Shown: piece by piece, positions 57,203-64,000 of the stretch
Layout: every line of letters begins with the position of its first letter
Numbering within the stretch: the stretch's first letter is position 1
From: Saprospiraceae bacterium
GTDB taxonomy: Bacteria; Bacteroidota; Bacteroidia; Chitinophagales; Saprospiraceae
Assembly (NCBI GenBank): GCA_016713025.1
Contig: JADJPZ010000003.1
Coordinates: 496,001-560,000, forward strand
Reading direction: 5' to 3'
Length of the DNA stretch: 64,000 bases
The notes under the pieces: generated by a model
Told to the model about the DNA's origin: nothing
Database searches by the model: none
Seen by the model: the letters and a program-made list of their open reading frames with translations, nothing else
Program-made: the position numbers and the translations under genes

Positions 57203-58279
57203 TTACTTCTGGTCTAAATCTATATAAACTTTTGGTGATCTGGGATGCGACTGACAAAGCAATACGTATCCGGCTTCAATTTCGTACGGCTCCAATGCAT
57301 AATTCAGATCCATTTCGACTTTACCCTTAGTGATTTTTGCCTTGCAGGTACTGCATACTCCTCCTTTACAGGAATATGGTAAATCCGCTCCGTGTGCTAT
57401 GGCAGCATCAAGCAGGTTTTGACCTGAATAACTGATTGAAAATTCAAAAACATCACCGTCCATCTGAACAGTAATTTCGCTTTCCTTACTTTTTTCACTA
57501 TCTTGAAGTGGCATTTTTTCAGTTAAAAGATTTTTTAAACCTGAAGTATTAAATAATTCATAATGTATTTTGCTTTCCGCTACACCTTGCTCCAATAAAG
57601 CATCCCTGACATTAAATATCATATCATTTGGTCCACATATCATAAATCCATCAGTATAGCTAATATCATATAGGGATTCTGACATAAGTCTACATTTAGC
57701 CTTATCGATTCGACCAAAAAATAATGGCAAGCCCGTTTTTTCTTTAGAAAACACATGATGGATAGCCAGTCTGTTTAAATATTTATTTTTGAGTCCTTCA
57801 AGTTCTTCTCTAAAAATTATTGATTCAAAGTTTTTATTGCTGTATATCAAAGTCAGAGAAGCATCTTGAGTGTGATTCAAAAGGTCTGATATTTGGGAAA
57901 TTATGGGTGTTATTCCACTTCCGGCTGCAAAAAATACCACATTTTTCACATTGGGGTCTATGGTAAAATTGCCCGAAGGAGGCATGACATCCAATTTATC
58001 ATCTTTTTTCAACACTTCATGAGCATACGTTGAAAATTTACCGCCGGGAAGTTTTTTGACAGCAAGAGTAAGGTCTGACTGACCCGGTACAGATGATATG
58101 GAGTAGGATCGGCGTAATTCTTCTCCTCCTATGGACCTTTTGAGAGTAAGATACTGCCCGGCCTTAAACTGAAATATATCACTTAGCTCATTTGGAATAT
58201 CAAATGTGAGAGAAATACAATCTTTAGTATTTTGTGTTATATTTTTAACAACAAGGCTATAAAATTTAAGGCGACCCAT
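57203..58279 (-). CDS. paaE: 1,2-phenylacetyl-CoA epoxidase reductase subunit PaaE
   Basis: 358 residues. An FAD-binding domain (RSYSISSVPGQ), an NAD(P)-binding domain (VFFAAGSGITPIISQI, GFMICGPNDMIF) and a C-terminal plant-type 2Fe-2S ferredoxin with Cys ligands in YSCKGGVCSTCKAKI and VLLCQSHP. It passes electrons from NADPH to PaaA. First gene of the operon; the stop is 6 bp from tetR. The promoter with an operator palindrome lies just upstream. Confidence 0.95.
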   Translation of the reverse strand: MGRLKFYSLVVKNITQNTKDCISLTFDIPNELSDIFQFKAGQYLTLKRSIGGEELRRSYSISSVPGQSDLTLAVKKLPGGKFSTYAHEVLKKDDKLDVMPPSGNFTIDPNVKNVVFFAAGSGITPIISQISDLLNHTQDASLTLIYSNKNFESIIFREELEGLKNKYLNRLAIHHVFSKEKTGLPLFFGRIDKAKCRLMSESLYDISYTDGFMICGPNDMIFNVRDALLEQGVAESKIHYELFNTSGLKNLLTEKMPLQDSEKSKESEITVQMDGDVFEFSISYSGQNLLDAAIAHGADLPYSCKGGVCSTCKAKITKGKVEMDLNYALEPYEIEAGYVLLCQSHPRSPKVYIDLDQK

Positions 58280-58285
58280 CAGATA

Positions 58286-58299
58286 CGAACATTTGTTCG
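58286..58299. promoter_or_regulatory. Probable TetR operator of the paa operon
   Basis: CGAACATTTGTTCG is a perfect palindrome (6-bp arms, TT centre). It abuts the -7 element of the minus-strand promoter and lies 6 bp upstream of the paaE start, so a bound repressor would block initiation. Confidence 0.6.
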
Positions 58300-58307
58300 C
58301 AAAAGTA
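58300..58307 (-). promoter_or_regulatory. Putative -7 element of the paa promoter
   Basis: On the minus strand it reads TACTTTTG, fitting TAnnTTTG. No strong -33 TTTG is seen. The leader to the paaE start is only about 20 nt. Confidence 0.5.
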
Positions 58308-58384
58308 TGAAATTATTTAATTTTTTAATGATATCGAATGGAGTATTTTTTTTGACCAATTGTAGTTAAATCCGAGATACGGGT

Positions 58385-58594
58385 TTATTCGGTGGTAGTT
58401 TTAACTAATGTTAGTTTTTGAAAATCATTCCATTTATCTTCGATAAACCCGTTTTTTAAGGTGAAGCCGTCTACCATTTTCAGATTGAATTCCAGATTTG
58501 ATGCATCAAAATCTTTAATGAGTAATTGGGCATCTTCATCATCGATATCATTCTCCAACCACTTTACCATCAGGTTTTCCTGTACTTTTGTCAT
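58385..58594 (-). CDS. Short anti-sigma-factor-like protein, possibly truncated
   Basis: 69 residues. The start MTKVQENLMVKWLENDIDDED resembles the N-terminal sigma-binding helix of FecR-type anti-sigma factors in Bacteroidota. There is no membrane helix and no FecR domain, so it is either a minimal cytosolic anti-sigma factor or the stub of one. It lies downstream of an ECF sigma gene on the same strand, separated by an R2 element. Assignment is tentative. Confidence 0.45.
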   Translation of the reverse strand: MTKVQENLMVKWLENDIDDEDAQLLIKDFDASNLEFNLKMVDGFTLKNGFIEDKWNDFQKLTLVKTTTE

Positions 58595-58995
58595 GACAAA
58601 TTCATTGTTTACCCTTAAACGTTTTTATCAGGTAATACCCTATGTTTTTTATGCCGTAATTTTACATAATTTTATATGTAATGTATAAGATATTTATCTA
58701 CTGTCGATTAAAACTGTATTAAAATCCACTTTGAGTACTTTTAAAATTTCAATATTTTCATATTGATAGTATAGTAGATGAGTTGAATAGAATCGGTGTA
58801 TCCCAAAATTGCAGTATATTATATAATTTTTAAGTTTCTAATTTAGTGTATTATCCTAGTAGTTAAGAGTTAAAGGGTGGGTCGTCCCTTCAGAGACTGC
58901 CAAGCTATGCTTGGGAATGAGGGTAGCGGGCAGTTTAAACAATTTTAGTGCAAAAATGGGATACACCCAATAAAATGAAATTTTGATAGTAGATA
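58595..58995. other. Intergenic region with an R2 element
   Basis: 401 bp between the ECF sigma gene and the short anti-sigma-like gene. It is mostly the R2 element at 58797-58968, with A+T-rich flanks. Confidence 0.5.
58797..58968 (+). repeat. R2 element with terminal inverted repeats (MITE-like), carrying R3
   Basis: The left end GGTGTATCCCAAAATTGCA is mirrored at the right by TGCAAAAATGGGATACACCC, giving about 20-bp imperfect inverted ends around about 172 bp. Inside, 58877-58931 is repeat R3 with its own dyad (AAGCTATGCTT). No coding capacity. Confidence 0.6.
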
Positions 58996-59508
58996 TTACT
59001 TCAACTTCAAGGTAGCCATTATCTCCAATGCTTTCTGCATTCTTTTTTCTATAGCTTTTACACTAAGTCCAAGGGCTTCTGCAATCTGGCTGTAGGTCAT
59101 TTTCTCCATTCTATTGAGAAGAAAAACTTCTCTTGCCATCTCTGGCATACTTTGTATGGTATTTTCAATTTTAGTCTTAAACTCATCCATTTCGATGAGA
59201 TACTGAGGGTCAGATATTTCATTCTTTATTTCAAACCCATTGCAAAAAGTATTTTTTACCTTTTGGTGTCTGACATAATCCAAAAACAAATTTCCGGCAA
59301 CAGTAAATAAAAATGACATGGCTTTGATGCGAAGCACCTTTTCTCTATTGTTCCAGAGTCTGATAAATGATTCCTGAGCGATATCTTCAGAAAGGTCTCT
59401 ATCAGAGCATTTTGCAAAAACATACATTCTCAGAGTTGAAAAATTTTCAATATAAAACTCTTTGAAAGCTATTTCTTCAATCAAGTCAGACTCATTTGTT
59501 GATGACAT
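58996..59508 (-). CDS. ECF-type RNA polymerase sigma factor
   Basis: 170 residues. Region 2 (FATLRMYVFAKCSDRD-like start, then LSEDIAQESFIRLWNN) and region 4 (MAREVFLLNRMEKMTYSQIA, then EALGLSVKAIEKRMQKAL) are both clear. This is the FecI-like Bacteroidota ECF group that usually pairs with a membrane anti-sigma factor and a TonB receptor. Its start overlaps the aroQ end by 17 bp. Only a 69-residue anti-sigma-like protein follows. Confidence 0.92.
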   Translation of the reverse strand: MSSTNESDLIEEIAFKEFYIENFSTLRMYVFAKCSDRDLSEDIAQESFIRLWNNREKVLRIKAMSFLFTVAGNLFLDYVRHQKVKNTFCNGFEIKNEISDPQYLIEMDEFKTKIENTIQSMPEMAREVFLLNRMEKMTYSQIAEALGLSVKAIEKRMQKALEIMATLKLK

Positions 59509-59926
59509 GCTCTTTTAGATATTCTATTGCTTCTTTGTACCCTGGCAAACCATGTCCTACTATACTGTGTATTGCTGATTCTTTGATATAATTGATATGT
59601 CTGTAGGATTCCCGTTCATAGATGTTGGTGATGTGAACTTCAACTACCGGAGTGGTGATCGCCCGCAATGCATCGGCAATAGCTATAGATGTATGCGTAA
59701 AGCCAGCTGCATTGAGTATGATACCATCATACCTATACCCTACACCTTGGATTTTATCTATCAGATCACCCTCGTGATTGGATTGATAATAATGAAGATT
59801 ATATTCAGGAAACTCTCTTTCCAATTCTACAAAGTAATCTTCGAAAGATTTATGACCATATATTTCCGGTTGACGTTTTCCTAAAAGGTTAAGGTTGGGT
59901 CCGTTTATTATTATAATCTGTACCAT
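59492..59926 (-). CDS. aroQ: Type II 3-dehydroquinate dehydratase
   Basis: 144 residues, the usual size for this dodecameric shikimate-pathway enzyme (3-dehydroquinate to 3-dehydroshikimate). Motifs: INGPNLNLLGKRQPEIYG with the catalytic Tyr, YYQSNHEGDLIDKI, ILNAAGFTHTSIAI and EVHITNIYERESYR with the catalytic His. It begins 1 bp after recQ ends and overlaps the sigma gene. Confidence 0.96.
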   Translation of the reverse strand: MVQIIIINGPNLNLLGKRQPEIYGHKSFEDYFVELEREFPEYNLHYYQSNHEGDLIDKIQGVGYRYDGIILNAAGFTHTSIAIADALRAITTPVVEVHITNIYERESYRHINYIKESAIHSIVGHGLPGYKEAIEYLKEHVINK

Positions 59927-59927
59927 A

Positions 59928-62129
59928 TTAATTAGCTATTTCAGAGATAAATTTTATTCGTGCTAACAATACTTCTTCTTCTCCAATATCGTCTTCCTGC
60001 AATTTTCTGATCGCTGCATCAATGGAATCCGTAGGTGATGATTTGAAGTAATCATATATTTCTTCGATGATCTCTTCATCAACTTTATCTTTAATATAAT
60101 AGTTGATGTTTATTTTTGTGCCGTTATCTACAATATTATTCAGCTCATACAGTAACTCATCATGAGTCATCTCCACGTTGCGAGCTATATCATCAAATGG
60201 CATTTTTCTGTCAATGGACTGGATTATTGTCACTTTATTTCTTGACTTATTGGCGACTTGTTTGATGACCACTTCAGTTGGTCTCTCTATTTCGTTTTCA
60301 TCCACATACTTTTTGATGAGTTCAATGAATGGCTTGCCAAATTTTTGTGCTTTGCCCTGACTAACGCCTGATATCTGCTGCATATCTTCCATACTAATGG
60401 GATAATACGTGGCCATATCCTGCAGGGATGGTTCAGAAAAAATCACCCAAGGCTGCACTTTGAGCTTACGCCCTTCGGATTTTCGCAAATCTTTTAGCAA
60501 CTCCACAAGGACATTGTCCAATGCTGCTCCTTGCCCAGCACCGTAATCATAATCACTGTCATCTTTTACAGTGAAATCACGATTGAGTGGAATCATAATA
60601 GATTCAGGATGTTTGATAAACTTTTTTCCAGCATCGGTCAGTTTGAGAATGCCGTATTGTTCTATTTCTTTATATAGAAGATCATTTAACACTGCTTGTC
60701 TGAAAATGGTATGCCAAAATAATTCATCTTTGGCAGCTCCTGCACCGAATAATTCCAGTTTGTCAAACTTGAAATCTTTCATTTCTTTGGATGCTTTTCC
60801 GGTAACAAATTCCACCAATATTTTGATGGTATAATTTTCGTTGAGCTGTTGTACTACTTTAAGAGCAAGCTTCATCTCATTCATGACTTCTTCCTTCTTC
60901 TTGGGAAACTTACAGTTGTCGCACATATTAGTACACTTACTGTCATCATATTCTTCCCCAAAATAATGGAGCAAAAATTTCCTCCTACAGGTATTGGTTT
61001 CTGCATAGGCTATCACTTCATCCATCAGTTGAGCACTCAGTTCTCTTTCTGCTACCGGTTTGTCTCGCAGAAATTTTTCAAGCTTAAGGATATCTTTGTA
61101 TGAATAAAAAGCCAGACAATCACCTTTGAGGCCGTCTCTGCCTCCCCGACCTGTCTCCTGATAGTAGTTTTCAATACTCTTGGGAATATCATAGTGGATG
61201 ACAAAACGCACATCAGGCTTGTCGATACCCATACCAAAAGCAATGGTAGCCACGATCACTTCAACTTCTTCCATGAGAAAGTCGTCTTGCACCTGAGTTC
61301 TTGTTTTGGCATCGAGTCCGGCATGATATGCAGATGCTTTTATGCCATTCACAGTGAGTACTTTGGCTATTTCTTCGGTAGATTTACGGGATTGTACATA
61401 GATGATGCCGGATTTTCCTTTACTGGTTTTGATAAATTGGATAATACTTTTTACAGCATGATCTTTGCTTACTTTTGGCCTGATTTCATAGTATAGGTTG
61501 TCCCTGTTGAACGATGATATAAAAATATTAGGATCATCCATTTCGAGACTTTTTACTATATCAGTCTGGACTTTTGGTGTAGCTGTGGCAGTCAGGGCAA
61601 TGATGGGAATATCTTCACCAATGGCAGAGATCATGGTCCTGATCCTTCTGTATTCAGGCCGGAAGTCATGCCCCCACTCTGAGATACAATGCGCTTCATC
61701 TACTGCAACAAAGGAAATATTGGATTTTTGAAAAAACTCAATGTTTTCATCTTTGGTTAGTGTTTCAGGTGCTATGAAGAGCATTTTTGTTCGACCGTTC
61801 ACAATTTCATTTTTCACTTCATTCATCTGGGTCTTGTTGAGAGATGAATTCAGAAAACTGGCTATATTATCTTCCTGGCTATACCCACGGATAGAATCCA
61901 CCTGATTTTTCATCAGAGCTATCAAAGGTGAAATAATGATAGCTGTACCTTCCATCATCATAGCCGGAAGTTGATAACAAAGCGATTTACCTCCACCGGT
62001 AGGCATGATGACGAAGGTGTTCTTTTTGTCCAAAACACTTTTTACTATTTGTTTCTGATCGCCTTTAAATGATTCAAAACCAAAGTAGGTTTTGATGGCG
62101 GATGTTATATCCTGATCTGTAAATACCAT
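59928..62129 (-). CDS. recQ: ATP-dependent DNA helicase RecQ
   Basis: 733 residues. Walker A PTGGGKSLCYQLPA and the DEAH box AVDEAHCISEWGHDFRPEYR, then motif VI (YYQETGRGGRDG). Zinc-binding cysteines follow in CRRKFLLHYFGE and CDNCKFP. The RQC domain, an HRDC domain (about 525-605) and a Bacteroidota C-terminal extension complete it. A 3'-5' helicase in recombination and fork repair. First gene of a recQ-aroQ-sigma operon. Confidence 0.97.
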   Translation of the reverse strand: MVFTDQDITSAIKTYFGFESFKGDQKQIVKSVLDKKNTFVIMPTGGGKSLCYQLPAMMMEGTAIIISPLIALMKNQVDSIRGYSQEDNIASFLNSSLNKTQMNEVKNEIVNGRTKMLFIAPETLTKDENIEFFQKSNISFVAVDEAHCISEWGHDFRPEYRRIRTMISAIGEDIPIIALTATATPKVQTDIVKSLEMDDPNIFISSFNRDNLYYEIRPKVSKDHAVKSIIQFIKTSKGKSGIIYVQSRKSTEEIAKVLTVNGIKASAYHAGLDAKTRTQVQDDFLMEEVEVIVATIAFGMGIDKPDVRFVIHYDIPKSIENYYQETGRGGRDGLKGDCLAFYSYKDILKLEKFLRDKPVAERELSAQLMDEVIAYAETNTCRRKFLLHYFGEEYDDSKCTNMCDNCKFPKKKEEVMNEMKLALKVVQQLNENYTIKILVEFVTGKASKEMKDFKFDKLELFGAGAAKDELFWHTIFRQAVLNDLLYKEIEQYGILKLTDAGKKFIKHPESIMIPLNRDFTVKDDSDYDYGAGQGAALDNVLVELLKDLRKSEGRKLKVQPWVIFSEPSLQDMATYYPISMEDMQQISGVSQGKAQKFGKPFIELIKKYVDENEIERPTEVVIKQVANKSRNKVTIIQSIDRKMPFDDIARNVEMTHDELLYELNNIVDNGTKININYYIKDKVDEEIIEEIYDYFKSSPTDSIDAAIRKLQEDDIGEEEVLLARIKFISEIAN

Positions 62130-62531
62130 GGTATTATTATGTATCTTACTTTAATTAAAATTTTAAAAATCAATGAAACAGGTACCTTTTACCAATTCCA
62201 TTAGTATCAATATCTTTCTGCTTCCGTGCGAAATCTCTGCCTGCAATTCTGCATTTAAAATCAAAGTTTTCTGCATTTGAGAAGATTCCATAAATATATT
62301 CATTTTTTACAAAACAATGTTAAAATTACAAGAATTTTTATAATAAAAATAATCATTTACAATATTATGAAAATGAATAAATTATATTTCATATTTAAAT
62401 GTCGCATGATATATCACCTTCACATAAATCACTTATTAAAATCAGCTCAGAAGGTGAATGCACAAAATTTTTTGTAAGTTTGGGCTGCCTTAAATTGAAA
62501 GGCTTTTTTTTCGGATGCCAAAAATACAAAA
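62130..62531. other. Divergent intergenic region
   Basis: 402 bp, very A+T-rich, between recQ and kdsD. Several short frames occur but none with gene-like composition. Confidence 0.45.
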
Positions 62532-63506
62532 TTGAATTCAAATCAGTATACTTTCATAAAGGAAAAAATTATCAATTCCTTAAAAATAGAGGCAGATTCG
62601 CTTTATACTTTGTGTCATACGGTCAATAATGAGATGTGTGCGGCTATTGAATTGATTTACAAATCGAACGGAAGGGTGATTCTCACAGGAATTGGTAAAA
62701 GTGCATTGGTGGCTCAAAAAATTGTAGCTACATTAAATTCTACCGGCACCCAATCGGTCTTTATGCACGCAGCTGATGCCATACATGGGGATATAGGCAT
62801 GCTTTCAGAAAATGATGTCGTGATATGTCTGTCAAAGAGCGGGGATACACCGGAGATTAAGGTCCTGGTACCGTTGATAAAAAATTTTGGAAACTCTCTT
62901 ATAGCCATTGTCAGCAATGAAAATTCTTTTCTTGCATTGCAATCAGATATATGCATTTATCTCCCCATGGAAAAAGAAGCTGATCCCAATAATCTGGCAC
63001 CTACGACCAGTACCATCCTGCAGATGGCCATGGGTGATGCCATCGCTGTGGCTTTGCTGTCGTTGAAAGGTTTTACGGAAGATCAGTTTGCACGCTTTCA
63101 TCCCGGTGGCAGCTTAGGCAAACAACTTTACCTGAAAGTCAGGGACTTGATAGTAAGAAATGAAAAGCCAAAAGTATATCTGACTGATCCTATCAAAAAA
63201 GTGATATCAGAAATTTCAGGTAAAAGACTCGGGGCGACCGCAGTCATGGATGATAATGAAAATTTGCAAGGCATCATCACTGATGGTGATCTGAGAAGGA
63301 TGATGGAACGAACAGACGATTTTGTCAACATTCAGGCAGGAGACATCATGTCGGGTTTTCCCAAGACTATCAGCATAGACAACCTGGCAGTAGATGCTTT
63401 TGCCATGATGAAAAAACATAGTATCACTCAACTCGTGGTCATGGAAGAAAACAGGTATAAAGGCATGGTGCATATTCATGACATGATGAGAGAAGGAATA
63501 ATTTAG
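62532..63506 (+). CDS. kdsD: KpsF/GutQ family D-arabinose 5-phosphate isomerase
   Basis: 324 residues. A SIS domain (VILTGIGKSALVAQKI, HGDIGMLSENDVVICLSKSG) and two CBS domains (about 205-262 and 272-324). It converts ribulose 5-phosphate to arabinose 5-phosphate, the first step of Kdo and lipopolysaccharide synthesis. Length and order are standard. The frame is intact. An 8-bp tandem repeat begins 8 bp after the stop. Confidence 0.94.
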   Translation: MNSNQYTFIKEKIINSLKIEADSLYTLCHTVNNEMCAAIELIYKSNGRVILTGIGKSALVAQKIVATLNSTGTQSVFMHAADAIHGDIGMLSENDVVICLSKSGDTPEIKVLVPLIKNFGNSLIAIVSNENSFLALQSDICIYLPMEKEADPNNLAPTTSTILQMAMGDAIAVALLSLKGFTEDQFARFHPGGSLGKQLYLKVRDLIVRNEKPKVYLTDPIKKVISEISGKRLGATAVMDDNENLQGIITDGDLRRMMERTDDFVNIQAGDIMSGFPKTISIDNLAVDAFAMMKKHSITQLVVMEENRYKGMVHIHDMMREGII

Positions 63507-63513
63507 GGAAAGA

Positions 63514-63649
63514 CGAACAACCGAACACTCGAACAACCGAGCAACCAAACAACCGAACAAACGAGCAACCGAACAAACGAACAAACGAACAAACGAACAA
63601 CCGAGCACTCGAACACTCGAGCAACCGAACACTCGAACAACCGAACACT
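63514..63649. repeat. 8-bp tandem repeat, 17 units
   Basis: Consensus CGAACAAC, with variants CGAACACT, CGAGCAAC and CGAACAAA. 17 units occupy 136 bp without a break in register. Since 8 is not a multiple of 3, every frame reads the same period, which creates spurious long frames (for example 'CSVVRLFV' on the minus strand). Confidence 0.95.
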
Positions 63650-63673
63650 CGAATGATTTGAACAATGAATAGC

Positions 63674-63708
63674 GTGGGTCTTCCCTTTAGGGAATGAGGG
63701 TAGCGGGG
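63674..63708 (+). repeat. Dispersed repeat R3, short copy
   Basis: GTGGGTCTTCCCTTTAGGGA then ATGAGGGTAGCGGGG. It is the R3 unit with its centre deleted. Confidence 0.55.
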
Positions 63709-63713
63709 CAGAT

Positions 63714-63787
63714 CGACGAATGATTTGAACAACCGAGCAACCCATGTTTGAATCATTCGTCGTTAAAATTGTTCAGATCATTCGTCG
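63714..63787. repeat. Inverted repeats before the mnmG end
   Basis: CGACGAATGATT (63714-63725) is answered by AATCATTCGTCG at 63751-63762 and GATCATTCGTCG at 63776-63787. The fold lies between the convergent kdsD and mnmG genes and could act as a terminator-like structure. Confidence 0.6.
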
Positions 63788-63794
63788 TTCGAAT

Positions 63795-64000
63795 TCATCT
63801 TCCCACATGTACGAGCAATACCGAAATATCAGAAGGCGATACACCACTGATTCTACTCGCTTGACCGATGGTTCTGGGTCTTATTTTTTGGAGTTTTTCT
63901 CTTGCCTCAATAGATAAGGACTTTAAAGATTGATAGTCCAATCGATCTGCAAGTCTGACAGACTCCAGTCTATCCATTTTTTCTACCATTTCCTGTTCTT
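63795..64000 (-). CDS. mnmG: tRNA uridine-5-carboxymethylaminomethyl enzyme MnmG, C-terminus (partial)
   Basis: Only the last 68 codons lie in the window. The tail [20 protein letters not shown] followed by [10 protein letters not shown] is the highly conserved MnmG/GidA C-terminal helical domain that contacts MnmE. The protein modifies the wobble uridine of tRNAs. The frame is open to the window edge; the ATGs in it are internal. Confidence 0.93.
   Translation of the reverse strand, partial: EQEMVEKMDRLESVRLADRLDYQSLKSLSIEAREKLQKIRPRTIGQASRISGVSPSDISVLLVHVGR

Noticed and set aside
63514..63649. Possible CRISPR array
   Set aside because: Units are 8 bp and contiguous with no spacers; no cas genes are present.
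63439..63756. Overlapping minus-strand frames full of 'VRLFGCSVVRLF' repeats
   Set aside because: They are products of the 8-bp tandem repeat, which is open in every frame, and are not genes.

Overview
The window looks like a chromosomal segment of a Bacteroidota bacterium, probably Saprospiraceae-like. The evidence is a type IX secretion (T9SS) C-terminal sorting domain on a fungalysin protease, Bacteroidota-type promoters (TTTG / TAnnTTTG), almost no Shine-Dalgarno sites, SusC-like/OMP_b-brl outer-membrane proteins, several S9 (DPP-type) peptidases, and a long single-chain GcvP. The genus cannot be settled from sequence alone. One tRNA (Lys, TTT) is present. There is no rRNA, CRISPR array, transposase or integrase.

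Layout. 0-8 kb: a truncated S9 peptidase (-), a complete S9 peptidase (+), then an A+T-rich two-gene cassette (HEPN-like protein plus a KGGVGR-type double P-loop ATPase). The cassette is flanked by two copies of the S9 gene's 3' end. PhzF and a MobA-like nucleotidyltransferase follow. 8-13 kb: the ybbA/ybbP-type ABC exporter diverging from a TesA-like SGNH esterase, then a tiny locus encoding a 12-cysteine peptide and a small membrane protein with a perfect stem-loop between them. 13.3-14.6 kb: a gene-free stretch rich in hairpins. 14.6-31 kb: BaiN-like flavoprotein, gcvP, tRNA-Lys, a TonB-type barrel protein, an ABC-2 exporter pair, a saccharopine-reductase-like enzyme, a STAS protein, clpC and infC. 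Most of these carry single-base frameshifts in A/T runs. 31-43 kb: GNAT acetyltransferase, a protease/TolB/BamA-like surface protein, TPR protein, DUF4286, histidine kinase, Fic protein, barrel protein, DUF805 and a Sua5-like tRNA-modification enzyme. 43-51 kb: a secreted M36 fungalysin and a TolB-amidohydrolase fusion. 50.8-58.3 kb: a phenylacetyl-CoA epoxidase operon (paaE, tetR, paaA, paaB, paaC). It has a 1262-residue subtilisin-GH9 cellulase fusion inserted between paaA and paaB and a palindromic operator at its promoter. 58.4-64 kb: a short anti-sigma-like protein, an ECF sigma factor, aroQ, recQ, kdsD, an 8-bp tandem repeat and the 3' end of mnmG.

Together these genes suggest an aerobic heterotroph that breaks down protein and polysaccharide outside the cell and catabolises phenylacetate. 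The window also holds at least four families of short dispersed intergenic repeats, including a ~100-bp palindromic MITE-like element with four copies. The most notable items are the HEPN-KGGVGR cassette at the duplicated gene end, the protease-cellulase fusion inside the paa operon, and the cysteine-rich peptide locus. About sixteen single-nucleotide frameshifts hit genes including infC and clpC, so uncorrected homopolymer error is more likely than true gene decay.
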